In this document: one piece after another, positions 22,450 to 34,644 of the stretch
How positions within the stretch are numbered: position 1 is the first letter of the stretch
Layout of the letters: each line of letters opens with the position of its first letter
Source of the DNA: Schistosoma mansoni
Taxonomy: Eukaryota > Platyhelminthes > Trematoda > Strigeidida > Schistosomatidae
Reading direction: 5' to 3'
Assembly: GCF_000237925.1 (NCBI RefSeq)
Contig: NC_031501.1
Span: 2,864,505-2,928,504, forward strand
Length of the DNA stretch: 64,000 bases
Program-made: the position numbers and the translations under genes
The notes under the pieces: generated by a model
Told to the model about the DNA's origin: nothing
Seen by the model: only the letters and a program-made list of their open reading frames with translations
Databases searched by the model: none

Positions 22450-25395
22450 TACCTACTTATTTACTTACTCCTGTTACCCCCCGTAGTCGATCATAGACTA
22501 CCCGCCAGTATTCTCCATCCGACTCTGTCCTGGGCAATCCTTCTAGTTCTTTCCTGTTACCATTCTTTTTAACCCCCTGTGTTCTTTCGCCTTCCTCTTT
22601 TCCGTTTCTCTTCAGAATTCCAAGTTAGGGCTTGCCTTGTGATGCAGCTTGAATATTTCATCAATGTGTGTCCTGTCCACTCCCAATGTTTTTTCCTAAT
22701 TTCTTCAGATGAAATTCGGTTTGTTCTCCTCCACAGTGAGCTGTTGCTGATGGTGTCGGGCCAACGGATATTGAGTATCTTATGTAGAAGATTCTTCAGA
22801 AATACTTGTACCTTTTTGATGATGGATGTGGTAGTTTTCCAAGTTTCAGCTCCGTATAGTAGGACTGTCTTGACGTTCATATTGAAGATTGTGACTTTGA
22901 TATTGTTTGAAAGCTGTTTTTAGTTCTATATATTTTTCAGTTGTAGGAGTGAGGCCCATGCTTTGCCAATCCTCTAATTTACGTCTGCATCGAATCCTCC
23001 TTGTTTATCGACAGTGCGCCCCAGGTACGTGAAAGATTCCATATTTTCCAGAGTTTTTCCATCAAGTTTGATTGGTTTGGCTGGTGCTCTCCGTGTCGTG
23101 TTTCAGGATCCCGGTCTTTCCTGTTTGTGTACTGATGTCTACTGATAAAGGGGTCTCTCTTACACTGACTGTCTTTAAGTGTATTTGTTGGTGTGCATAG
23201 GATAAAGGAAAAAGGTCACCTACGAAGTTCGAACCTTCCAGTTAATTCCAGGCTGTCCATTGTATTCCGTGCTTCCACTCAGATATGGAGGTCTTCATAA
23301 TCCAGTCAACCACCAGAAGAAAGAGGAAGAAAGAGAGTAAGCAGCCTTGTCTGACTCCGGTCCTTACTGGAAATGCATTTGTCAGCTGTCCTCCATTCAC
23401 CACTTTGCAATGTAGTCCATCGTGTAAATCCCATATGATACTGACGATCTTCTCGAGTACACCATGGTGTCGAAAACTTTTCCATAATGTTCTCCTGTCC
23501 ACACTGTCGAATGCTTTCTCAAAGTCTAGAAAGTTGATCTACAGTGACGATTTCCATTCAAATGACTGTTCAACGATGATTTCTAGTGTCACAATTTGGT
23601 CTGTTCACGACTAATCCTTACGGAATTCGACAAGTTGATCTCGAAGCTGGATGTCTACAGAATCTTTCATCTGGTTCAGCAATATTCTGTTAAAAACATA
23701 TCCTGGTACCGATGGTATTTTAAAGAAGAATGTGAAGAATCTTCACAGATACTTCTATGTTTTACTTCAGTGCTTCAGCTGGAATATTGTCAGGTCCTCC
23801 TGCTTTTCCACTCTTGGTTTGTCTGATGATCATTCTGATTTCTTTGATCGTTGGCGGAATGACAGCTCTAGGGAGGTCTGTGTGTGTTGCTTCGATGTTT
23901 TGTGGGTTCAGTGTTTCTAGTCTATTCAAGAATTCCTCGAGGTATTCGACCCATCTGTTCCTCTGTTATTGAATCTCAGTGATTGTCTTGCCGTCTTTGT
24001 CCTTGACCAATCTCTCTAGTTTACTATATTTCGCTGCTAGTCTCTTCGTTATGTCATATAGTTTTCTAATATTTCCTTCTCGTGCAGCTTTTCCGCTGTC
24101 GTCGCTAACTCTTCCATATATTTCTGCTTTTCAGCCTTGCTGCTCCACTTCACTTGCCTATTTGCTCCTGTATGTTTCGTTTGTGACTCAAATTTCTCTG
24201 TCCTTATTCAGCTGTTGTCAATTGCTCTCCTCTTGTTCTTCCTTTCTTCAATCTTGTCCAAAGTTTCCATAGAGATCCATTACTTATGATGATGCTTCTT
24301 GTGAGCTAGAACCTCCTGACACGTTGAAATTAGTGCTTCCTTGGTACCTTTCCAGTTGTCCTCCATTGTAGTTTCTCCTTTCAGTGGATCCTGTGGCTTG
24401 GAACCCGTTGTTGAGTTATCTTGAATTCGCTGAGTTTGTCATTATCTCGAAGGAAAGCTATATTGAACCTTTGTAGTGCTGTTTATCCAATTGTCCAGTG
24501 TTTCTTTAGCTTCAGTTTCACCTTGGCCACAAGGAGGTGGTGATCTGAGGCTATGTCAGCTCCTCACCTGGTTCTCACATCTTCCATTGATCTTCGGAAT
24601 TTTCGGTTGATAAAAATATGATCCATCTGGTTCTCTGTGATGTGGTCCGGCAAGATCCGTGTCGTCTAATTATATTTTCTTATCCGTAATTGTCCACTTT
24701 GACTTTAGCGTTTAGATCTCCCATCAGGATGGTGAGGTCCTTTTTTGAGCACTTCACTATGATTGATTGCAGCCTCTCATAGAACTGATCTTTATCGTCG
24801 TCGTAGCTATCATTGGTGGGTGCATAACATTGGATAACATTCATTGTGATACCCTCCTTTGTTTTTATGGATTCTTTGATTATCCTGGGTTCGTGAAATT
24901 CCCATCCAATAAGTGCATTTCGTGCTTCCTCAAACGGCATTAGAGAGACTCCTTAAGTGTGTGGAGCATTTTTCTCTTCATGATCAGAGTACAACAGCAT
25001 CTCCCCTGTATCTAGCCATTGCTGTCCAGCTTGTGTCCAATGAGTTTCGTTCATTACGAGTACTGTCAAGTTGTATCTCCTCATTTCAGTTGCTGTTTAA
25101 CTGATTTCCTCGGTTTCCCACATTTTCCTGACATTCCATGTACCTATAATAATGGTTGCTCTGGTTGTTAGAAGCAGCGTTGACCTCGTGACTTCCGAAG
25201 AATCTGGGCCTTCATCATGAGGCGTCATAATTCTTCATACAATTTGGAGGACAGAGTTCACATGGTTTAATTTGTTTAATCTGGTTAGCGTTTTATAAGC
25301 AAGGTTGTTTTCTAAGGGATGTGGTTACCGACCCCATACCCTACCCTCCTCTTTCGTGTGGACTTTGCACCGGCAGTGACTCTGAAAGAGTTATA
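22450..25395 (-). mobile_element. SR2-like RTE LINE (RTE-B subfamily), near full length but decayed
   Basis: On the minus strand, from the 5' leader (about 25395-25260, matching 50598-50720) through an AP-endonuclease domain (around 24940-24680: [11 protein letters not shown], then TILMGDLNAKV), the RT region (about 23502-23242: VRTGVRQGCLLS, QGCPLSP-like) and the C-terminal WTGHTLMK region (about 22880-22569) to the TTAC-type tail near 22450. Several stops and frame changes interrupt the frame. It is more diverged than the copy at 50598, so older. Confidence 0.85.
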
Positions 25396-25847
25396 GGCAA
25401 AGTTTAAACAAAATTTAACATACATTAGATAAAAAAAACAGATGATGAGCATTTACTTGACATTATTCTTACTATTGTCAAAGTAATCTGGCATCTTTAA
25501 CAAACACAATGATACAAAGTTCTATGCACTTGAGATTATTGCTGTTAAGCATTTAGACGGATAAATATTGGTAAAAATGGACAGCAAATAAATATTTCCG
25601 ATATCAGCGAAAATGTGTGCTAGTGAAGAGATGGAGAAATAAAAAAATGTATTGTCAAGGAAACAAATAAAAATCAATGAGGATAGTTCATAATCTGCGA
25701 AACATTGTAGTTAAAACTGTATTACTAAAGCGTAACTTTTTCACTTTTATGGGGCTAAATAAAACTTCATCAGGACCGCCATCGGCTTTTATTTCGAGCC
25801 ACGTCCGATAAAGTTGAAAGCCACTGAGTTGCACTAACTTGCAGATC

Positions 25848-26008
25848 CAAACTGGGGGTGGCCCCCTAAGAAAACCAACTGCTTCAGTTTGGGCACCTGG
25901 GCCGTACCACAGCCCTCACACAAATCGAATGAGATTTGTGCAGCGCATATGCTTCTGGTGCTTCCTTGTACCAATATTTGTGTGTTTAAATAAATAAATA
26001 AAAATTAA
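25848..26008 (+). repeat. Family R retroposon, 3' fragment
   Basis: Matches the last ~160 bp of the R elements at 29619, 44432 and 58330, including ACACAAATCGAATGAGATTT and the (TAAA)n tail. The sequence just upstream (25760-25847) does not match them. Confidence 0.75.
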
Positions 26009-26009
26009 T

Positions 26010-27530
26010 TTTTACAACGATCTTATTCCAGCAGTAACTTTCGTCGCCCAGACCCTTAACTCAAACAACCTGGTTGCTTTATTAAACAACTTAGATTGAA
26101 AAATCGTTAATGTTGGATTTATTTTCCCCACATATATATCAGACTGTATCGTGACAAATAATTTCAAGGAAATCACAGTCTCTATAATCCACAATAATCT
26201 AACAAATTTGATTTTATACTTTCTTTCTGAAGCACAGAACCACAAGCTCTTAACCCTGTAAATTGTCATTTTGTTTTTGTTTTAGTTTGGGCAGACTCAT
26301 TTTTTACCACTCTTTAAAACCCTCGATAGTTATGCAATGACTCTATGTAGCATTCGCAATCGTTTTGGGATATTGGTAGAGTGGCTGATTAGACCGATCT
26401 CCACCACCCTCATTACCGCTCACGTTAGTACATGGGATGGTTGCCATGATCCAGGAGGCACGACGAGGATGTGTGAGTCGGATTTCGCCTCCCAACCTCG
26501 TAAATTAGAGTTGATTAACTTCTATTGAACAGTTCTAATGTGATACAACAAATAAGCACAATCCAAATGACATGTGTACTCATAAATAACTGATTCCAAT
26601 TTTATTTCATTGATTCGCAGTTCACAATTAAAAAAGGTAGATAAATCAAAATGGTAGATATTTAAAATGAACTACATTTATGCAAATTACTTAATTATAA
26701 AACATGACTACTATTTAATACTAACATAGACACAGTAACCAAGAAATGAGTTCGATAATCTATGATATTAAGGGATATCTAAAATAGATAACATCCGAAT
26801 GCCATCGATTCAGCTACCGACGAAGATACTAGAAACAGTTCTGTAAAGAACTCATTGACTAAATGTAGTAACATAAACTCAGGTTGTAACCACACTTTGA
26901 GGGTTAGTGCTAATATCTGGTCTCTCAATCTGAACTAGCTGTTTTAACATCTACAACTGCGACCTGTTGGTTTATTTTTCAACACTTAATACAAAACCAC
27001 TGCTCCACATAGACTAACCCATTAATTTTTGCAACAACTGACTTTTACGTACTCGTCCAAATATGATATAAAATAAAAACACTCAAAATGTTTGAACTTT
27101 GAATTAAGTGCTCCAGTTTTAGTTAGGAACCTCATTTATATATCTAGGTAGATGTTTGTAACATATTCTACGAATACCATTTATTTAACTCCAGGTTTTT
27201 CCTACTCAAAATTAACTTTTATTAAATGCCGAATGCTCCTGAAAAGTTAGTTTTCTAGACTTTATTAAATTACGTGTAATGAGGTTGGTAACAATTGAAA
27301 TAAAGTCATTGATTTAGGTTCCTTTCTGCTTAACTCTAAACATCAGGGAAAATTTAATGTTCCCTACGAGAACTGAACACGTTTTTTTCTTTCTCTTAAT
27401 GTTTCAACCAGTATGAATGTAGATAGGACAACCAATATAGGTGATGATTAAATGAGTAGCATCATAGCATATATAGTAGGTTGGTAGATTTAAAAAGTAG
27501 CTGACTTTCCAAGCCACCATATTAATGTAA
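26010..27530. other. Intergenic, nothing firm recognised
   Basis: AT-rich. The block 26330-26510 is less AT-rich and could be an unknown repeat, but I have no second copy in the window to support that. Confidence 0.3.
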
Positions 27531-27668
27531 TAATCACTGATCCTCTAATCTGTTCAGATCATCTTCTAGTATACTCGAGTCTTCAATACCAAAACAATAA
27601 TGATTCGATATTTGATTCATTTTCTCAAGTAAATTTCACAACAAGAAAAAAATTTGTAAGTGACTTCC
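27505..27668 (+). mobile_element. Possible LINE endonuclease C-terminal fragment
   Basis: An open stretch reads HHINVIITDPLICSDHLLVY. The SDH triad followed by hydrophobic residues is the end signature of AP-type LINE endonucleases. It is short and isolated, and its LINE family is not recognisable. A chance match or a host exon remains possible. Confidence 0.3.
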
Positions 27669-27680
27669 AAACTGTATGCA

Positions 27681-28022
27681 TCTGAGCCATGTTGGTAGAT
27701 GCAGACTATTTGGTTGACGTCCGCGTGACTATCGTAACCAATGGTTGGAGACTCCAGGTGACATGGCTCATAATCGATCACAATGACGTAGGTGTATACA
27801 CTCTTTATCTTCCCTTAAACCTTGAGATTAAAATTGCTTCATAACTTTCTTCCTTCCTGTACTATATCCTTATATACAACCTTTCATTTATATACTACCA
27901 CCACTAAATTAACTTTTTCTATGAATCCGGTGTTCATCTTGTTATGCTAACGAGGTATGGCAACTTGGACCGGTGCATTAGTGTATCTAGTCATACGTTG
28001 TAGCTGACTGACTGACTGACTG
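27681..28022 (+). mobile_element. RTE-A LINE, 3' fragment with TGAC tail
   Basis: Plus-strand match to the last ~350 bp of the RTE-A element at 40391-44283, including the coding end ([12 protein letters not shown] region) and 3' UTR, and ending in tandem TGAC repeats. 5'-truncated. Confidence 0.85.
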
Positions 28023-28374
28023 AATTATACCAAAAGTACCATTCAAATATTACATTTGAACTTTGTTGATTTAATTGCCGAGAAATCTCTAAATTATCAA
28101 CTCCATACCTTATTAAATTGAAATGAGATTTCGTAATCTTGAATTCTATTCAGAGTATCATTTCTCTCAAGATTTTAAATACTCCTCATTGACAAGTTCT
28201 GATACTGTAAGAAACTCATGTTTCATGTTTTCTCTTGATTACTTCCTATCAGTTAACTTCAAAATATATTGTATTCAACGAGAAGTTAGTTATTTAAATC
28301 AGTAATTCAATTACTTGTTCAATAGAAATTAGTTTAGTATTAAACACTGGATAAAAATAATAACATATGCTCAC

Positions 28375-28735
28375 TAGTGACTAGCTTTATTAGGGAATTC
28401 TTATAGTTCTAGCGAGAAGCCGTGACCAGTAAGGATAATCCCTGCCAGGTAGAGACAGGTATCTACCTCAGTACAGTGGAAGATGGTCACTCAATTTCGT
28501 GGATTGATTGAAGTTAGATATTAACACCATCGGATGCTGACCAGCTCAGTGGTCTGGAGGTTAAGCGTTCGCGCGCTAGATCGAAGGCCCTGGGTTCGAG
28601 CCCCGCGAGAGGGATCGTGGTTGTGCACTGCCTAGAAGTCCCACAATAAGACGAAATGACCGTTTAGTGCTTCCAGCTTTTCAATGATGGTCTAACATGA
28701 ATCGGTTCATGATCTCAATGAAAATAAAATAATAC
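28375..28735 (+). repeat. H3 retroposon, full-length-looking plus copy
   Basis: In order: leader (CTCACTAGTGACTAG), spacer, tRNA-like block with A-box-like CAGCTCAGTGGTCTGG and B-box-like GGTTCGAGCCC, hammerhead remnant (CTAGAAGTCCCAC...AGACGAAAT) and GGTCTAACATGAATCGG flank. It is the best view of H3. The ribozyme core is mutated. Confidence 0.75.
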
Positions 28736-29077
28736 TGATCACAACTCCGATAATCATTCAATATAATCTGATAGGTATACATATTTATTCTCATTTATAA
28801 TCATCATCGAACGAGTTTCATATTTCTACCTTTTTTACTAATTTCAAACAATAAATCTGCTGATTGTCATAGCAACAGCATATCTATTTATTTGTATATT
28901 TTCTGTTTATTATCAATAAATTTTTTTCTTTGAAGCTCTATTTATGATACTTTAAACTTTCGAAATTTTAAATTTTACGAAAATGGTATAATTCATCATT
29001 TAATAACTTGCAAATTTTATTCCACCCATTTTTTGTGTGTTAAAGAAAAAGACTTTCTCCTAACTGATTATTTAAGT

Positions 29078-29415
29078 CAGTCAGTCAGTCACAACGTAGA
29101 ACTTCGTACGTACGTATGCACATCAATTCGAGTTGCCATGCCACATTAGCACAGAGATGCAGTTGTCGATTCAAATCCAATAGTGATCGAAGTAGTAAGA
29201 GTATAAGCATTATGTGAAAGATTAGGGTTTGAAGATGTTGTTCAAGGAGTATAATCCAGTGAAATAAATTTGAAAAGAGAAAAAAAAGATAGAGACATGA
29301 AGTATTCAGAAGATTAGAATTTGGCAGAACACAAAGAGTGGATGCATCTTCGCCATTGCAAACGATTTTGAGCCATGTCATTTAAGGTCTCTAACCATCG
29401 ATTGCTATCATCTCG
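29078..29415 (-). mobile_element. RTE-A LINE, 5'-truncated, with target-site duplication
   Basis: Minus-strand 3' end of RTE-A with GTCA repeats (the TGAC tail) at its left edge. The 13-bp direct repeat TGATTATTTAAGT flanks it at 29065-29077 and 29416-29428. Confidence 0.9.
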
Positions 29416-29618
29416 TGATTATTTAAGTAGTTTGTTATGATAAACTTGTAGAAAGAAATGTCAGTTATATCATTATTCACATAAATTATTCATCAACAAG
29501 TCAACGTCGTTCTCTTGTTCATAAGTTTAAACTAATAAATGATTTTGATTTATGAATCATACCTATTGTACGGAATGAAACATCTTTTTTTACACTGACC
29601 CTAGTTAGACAAACAAAC

Positions 29619-30137
29619 GCCCCGAAATGTCCTGATACGGCTGAGAGTGGGGAGAGTCCGCTCTCCCTCTTGAAATGCTCTCACATGGCCACGCGTATAC
29701 CGCCTCTTCCACGGAAGTCCTACTCACTGTCTTCTCTTGGCATCACAGTTGTTTACGAAACTCAGAGGACGAAAAGCGAATGTCCTACGCTTTAACCGGT
29801 TTGGTGGACACGGAAAGTTCAACTAGGGGAGTTGGAAAACCCTGATTCCAAACCAATGGTGCACATGGACTCCAGTATCCTGAGCGAACAAATGGCGTAT
29901 GATTCAATCGTTAGTCACCGGCTACCATGGGACTGCATCTCCTTACGATGCTCCACTGCCTTGTGGATCAGACCTTTAGGTCAAAGGCTCGGGGTGTGGC
30001 CGCCTAAGCAAACCACCTGCTTCAGTTTGGGTACCTGGGCAGTATCACAGCTCTCACACAAATCGAATGAGACTTGTGCGGCGCATATGTATCTGGTTCT
30101 TCCTTGTACCAATATTTATGTGCTTAAATAAATAAAC
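29619..30137 (+). repeat. Family R retroposon, complete-looking, with target-site duplication
   Basis: About 520 bp ending in an AAATAAATAAA tail. Flanked by ACAAACAAAC at 29609-29618 and 30138-30147. Two further long copies in the window (44432-44952, 58330-58835) align over most of its length. A 99-codon open frame in it is disrupted in other copies, so I do not treat it as a gene. The TAAA tail suggests mobilisation by a non-LTR retrotransposon. Confidence 0.83.
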
Positions 30138-30544
30138 ACAAACAAACATTCTCAGCAGTACACATTCACCAACATAATGGATATTGAACTCAGTATTTTT
30201 GAGTCTGATAGCGAGCGCTTAGTGTTTTGATTACATATTTAGTTTAAATTAATTCTCAATATAACACAACCGTTTTCATTCTTAATGACTAGTAACTGAC
30301 CAACACCCCACGTGGTTGCAATTCATTGATCAGTATAAACTAATCTGATTAATAGATATAAATCTAAATCTGATCGTATGACTTGAAATATATTACAATT
30401 CGAAATACTCATGTACAAAGTTATATTGAATTAATCTCATTTATATGTATGGACTTGGTTTATCCCGCTTTTGATATTAAAGATGATATGAATCAATCTC
30501 TGTGTATTCTGACCAAATTACGTCTATGGTGCCTTTGATTATAA

Positions 30545-30690
30545 GAATGAATTCTGCCTAGTAGTGTTGACGTTCGGAACTAAAGATGCTGGTTTCGAGC
30601 CCCAGCGTGAACATTAACAATGGGATCCAGGTATACTCAGGCAAAAAGTTTCAAAAAGAACTAAACTTGCGTCTTGAATTCCATTATATT
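30545..30690 (+). repeat. Old Sm-alpha fragment
   Basis: Plus-strand remnant: tRNA-like GGTTTCGAGCCCCAGCGTGA, then decayed hammerhead sequence and TTGAATTCCA. Core not preserved. Confidence 0.55.
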
Positions 30691-31032
30691 AATCATATAA
30701 TAATCGGCTAGACTGAGACGCATGATGAACTGTTTCAAAATCTCAATGTTTAAGTCATCAAATCACATCCTTACATGTCTTTTAACGGATCAGCTTTAAC
30801 ATATATATACAGTTGTGTAAAACAGTGTTTATTCAATGTATAAAGTTAAAGACTTATCAGATAAAACTCATGCACCTACAGATAAGTGATTTTTGACTTG
30901 GAATAGCTCTTAAATGATATTTGGAAAAAGAAAATCCATCTATTCAGTTTAACAGTAACCTTTATTTACGCATCTCATATTAGATCTAGAGAGCTACGCG
31001 AATCTAGATAGTACTAAAGAGCTTTTTATATG

Positions 31033-32033
31033 AAAAAGTGAATTCAGCGAAGAAAATTTTCTTTTCGACGAAATCATTTACTTAAGCTGTACATTTATGG
31101 AAAATATATGTCTATAGGAGGCTAGAAGTTATTGCATTTTAAATGGATTCGACAATAAATAACAAATAAGGTGATGTACTAATCAAAGGGTAAGGAAGAA
31201 AATAATTTATGGATCAGATAATAGTTCAATTGACAGATATGAAGAAAAGCGACAAACACAAAGGTCATAATAATAATAATAACTGATTAGATTTTAAATG
31301 TAAAATAGTAATTTAAAAAACAAAAAACCGATAATATTCAGATAAAAGTGCAAAAAAAAAAAAACGAAAAACATACCCTATGAGAGAATTAGGGCCAAGA
31401 AAGGGTAAGAGGTTGGACAAATCGTTTCTGCACGTAAAGTTCAGGCTTGCATTCATGGATTGCCTCAGCAGTGCATAAAATATTGATTCGACCTCCCTTT
31501 GATCCGGTTCCTTTAACTCTTTAAATTATTTTAAAAGACGTGTCTTTTGGAGCAATGTGTCCACAATTGATCAAATGCTCTTGTATCGAACTGGTTATCT
31601 TTTTACATTCACCTTTTAGGAGCTAAGCTGGATAGTGTTCAGAGATACGTTTTTACATTTAAACTCTAATCCGTTATTATTATTACCTTATACAAGTTTT
31701 CATGATTATTACTCAGATTATTATTATTATTATGACCTTTGTGTTTGTCGCTTTTCTTCATATCTGTCAATTGAACTACTATCTGATCAGAAGGGGATTT
31801 GTGGAGATTTCAGTATATTTCAAAGTTATCTGACCCATAAATTATTTTCTTTCTTACCCTTTGATTAGTACGCCACCTCATTTGTTATTTATTGTCGAAT
31901 CCATTTATAATGCAATCTTTTCTAGCCTCCTATAGACATATATTTTCCATATTACTATATATACGAATGTACAGCTTAAGTAAATGATTTCGTCGAAAAG
32001 AAAATTTTCTTCGCTGAATTCTCTTTTTCTTAT
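31033..32033 (-). mobile_element. Penelope-like element remnant with inverted arms
   Basis: The left arm (31033-31285) is the inverse of the right arm (about 31712-32033). Between them, about 31385-31640 on minus reads as the end of a Penelope-like protein (tail pattern KGGR.N.LC.AEAI...LYVQKRFVQPL, broken). Inverted arms around a GIY-YIG coding end resemble the element at 44386-45690. It is a truncated relic without RT. Confidence 0.6.
31787..31826 (-). repeat. 40-bp H2 micro-insertion in the right arm
   Basis: The left arm of the surrounding inverted repeat shows the empty site. The right arm holds 40 extra bases that match the very end of H2 (CAGAAGGGG...GTGGAGATTTCAGTAT), flanked by TATCTGA at 31780-31786 and 31827-31833. 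Precise insertion of an extremely short fragment. Confidence 0.8.
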
Positions 32034-32039
32034 TCAATG

Positions 32040-33480
32040 AAATTATGAGTTATTTTAGCTTTTTATATGTAGATTAGAACTCCTTATATCAGTGGGGCAC
32101 CCATAAACTTTTTACATGTAAATGATCTTAACAAATCGGTCGACATAAAAATAAACAAATGCCCACAACTTACTAGTTTTGCGATTGAATCTCGAAGTTC
32201 TAACGAAGGACTTGTGAGTGTTGTAGTTCAACCGCAGAAATCGATGGCGGTCACACAGTACTGCGAATTGATTTTGTTTCGAAATAAGTAAATATTGACC
32301 TTTAACTTATTATGGTTTGGAATAGTACTGTGATTACGCGTAACCGAAACTGAACGAAGGTTAACTCTTTATATTATGATTGTCCATTGTTTAAGAAGGT
32401 CTTAAGCTTGGCTTTTGAGTTCCTTCTCACTTTAATTGATTTTACGACAGACATCAATCAGTGATGATAGTTTACTTTATTCTGGACAATCTCCACCCAT
32501 CAATCCCTTAATCATAATCGTAGTAAAAACTCGTTCTTTATTATTTCCAGAGTATTCAGTGTTTTTTTTCCGTATATGTGTAATATATGTATCAACCAAT
32601 TGTCGAATGATAAAGAATAATGGAGAACTATTGTAACATATTATCAGCTTGCAGATTAGGATGAATATCGGTTAGTACATGTTACCATAACACACTAGTA
32701 CGACAAGATGAAAGTAATCGAAATAATTTAGTAGCTATGATGAGGAGGAACACTAAACACAGAAAAGATGGTTCAAAGAGCTGGAAAGAAAAAAATATGT
32801 ATGAAAAAGTATTGAAGCTGAAAACCTAGATTGTGATACAATGTGAACGCATCTGCGCCGCCGTTAGCGTCACCCAACGTTTCTTACCTTTGGTTACAAG
32901 AATAGCACGGACACCAATTGGATAGTACAACAAGGTACAAACCAGCAGTCAATAAGTTCATGAATTGATACCGTCTCTAACTGATCTATCTTAGCTTTAT
33001 TTCAGTTGACTTCAGCAAATATAGCTCTTGAAGATAGGTGGTGCTGGGCATACGTAATATATATCTCAATCACATCAATCAAAGAAGATTTACAACAATG
33101 TAACGTGCTATACAACTTACTACTTCTGCCATAATTCTAATCCACATCAGTCCTATTACAAACAGAAAGCAGCTGTAAACACTAACTTTGGAGTAAAAAA
33201 GCTTTGATTTATGAGGTTGACTCGTTTATTACAGAATTTCATCAATTGACCCATTTGTGATACGTCTCAAATGATTTGTTCGATACTGATGCATTCATAT
33301 CACTTCTTATACATTTATATTTCTTTCTATTATTATCAAGATAAATCTGTTTACTACTGTTTACTTAAGCTCTATTTTACTCCATACATACATTAAAACG
33401 ATTAGATATCATCTTTGAGTAATCTTTCCTATACTTATGAAACATCCCTACCACTTTTCACTCATTGGCTCGATTCTATT
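32040..33480. other. Intergenic, nothing recognised
   Basis: AT-rich; no gene or repeat family recognised on either strand. Confidence 0.4.
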
Positions 33481-33497
33481 CTTCTAAATAATAATAA

Positions 33498-33910
33498 TCA
33501 GAAGGAGCTTTTTGTGGAGATTTAGTATTTTTATAGTTTAAAGCGTGAGTCAGTTTAAGCTAGACCACCAAGGAAAACATGGAAGCACCGGACGGTCGTT
33601 TCGTCCTATTGTGGGAATCCCCAGCAGTGCGCATTCACGACCTCGCCCCACGAGCTTCGAATCCAGGACCTACTAGTCCCGCGCCAGAGCAATTAACCGA
33701 TAAACCAGTGAGCCGGCATCTGATGGTGTTTATGTCTAACTCCAACCAGTCCACGAAGTTGAGCTACCGTTCACCAATTATCTTCAGTGAGTTCCTATTG
33801 TGGATGCACACTTCCACTGAGGAGTCCCACAACAGGACAAAATGGCCGTCCAGTGCTTCCAGGTTTTCCCTGGTGGTCTAGCTTCAATTGACTAACGCTT
33901 TCAACTATGA
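33498..33910. repeat. H2 hammerhead retroposon, inverted, with target-site duplication
   Basis: The minus-strand arm starts at the left with the family 3' end (TCAGAAGG...GTGGAGATTT), then flank, ribozyme and tRNA-like block. At about 33800 it switches to a plus-strand arm with ribozyme and flank. AAATAATAATAA occurs at both borders (33486-33497, 33911-33922); because this is an AT-simple sequence it is weaker evidence than at other copies. Both ribozymes carry core changes. Confidence 0.82.
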
Positions 33911-33924
33911 AAATAATAATAACT

Positions 33925-34405
33925 GATACATATCAAAGTATTTTTTCGTTCCGAATAGCGTTATGTAAACTCAATTTACGCCATAACCTTGAACTGGTAA
34001 CTATGATAAAATAAATAATGGGTGTGTAGATTTTAAATAGTCTTTGTTTTATGCACCTATCTATCTATCTACCTATCTAATTCATAGATTTTTAAATGAA
34101 TTATTTAGTTTACTATCTATTCAATAGTTACCAACATGTTAATCATTGTTAACAATGAATGTTATACTCATTATGATTATCTATATTAATGACTTGTATG
34201 ATGTTTAATGTACATTAGTTTATTGTCTATTACTATGTCACTATATAATTTATAAGTTGTATACAGGTAGGTGAGTATGAGTTGAATGTGTAACCAGTGA
34301 TGATAAATGAAAGACAATTAAAGATATATAGTTTTAATAAATGAAGAGTAAATAACAGCAAATTCAATGTATTAGAGCAAAGTAAAAACAATCTAGATAT
34401 TTTAA
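33925..34405. other. Intergenic, nothing recognised
   Basis: AT-rich, with a short CTAT repeat near 34060-34080. No gene seen. Confidence 0.4.
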
Positions 34406-34407
34406 GC

Positions 34408-34640
34408 AAAGATGGATAGTGGCTAGCAGTTGAATCCACGACGCGCGTTTCATCCTATTTAGGACTCGTCAGCTGGATGTACCTGCATCTCAGTTGATGT
34501 TCACTTTGGGACTCGAACCCAGTACCTTTCGCTCCAAACGCCATCGGGTTATCTACTCGACCACTGAGTCCTGATAGCCACTTGCTTGTGCAATGGTGTG
34601 TTTTAATGGGAAGGTTCAAACAAACAATACTAAATCTAGA
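34408..34640 (-). repeat. Sm-alpha hammerhead retroposon, minus copy
   Basis: Minus strand: spacer, tRNA-like block with GTTCGAGTCCC, then a hammerhead with intact core CTGACGA and GAAAC. Helix III is ACGCGCGT; the cleavage triplet GTC is followed by GTGGATTC, which leaves one mismatch at the base of helix I. Confidence 0.85.
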
Positions 34641-34644
34641 TATT

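Noticed and set aside
26337-26528. 63-codon frame in a less AT-rich block
   Set aside because: No recognisable domain, splice context or second copy in the window.
29832-30131. 99-codon frame in family R, with a similar 79-codon frame at 44645
   Set aside because: Similarity follows the DNA repeat as a whole, the frame differs in length between copies and is lost at 58330, so protein-level conservation is not shown.
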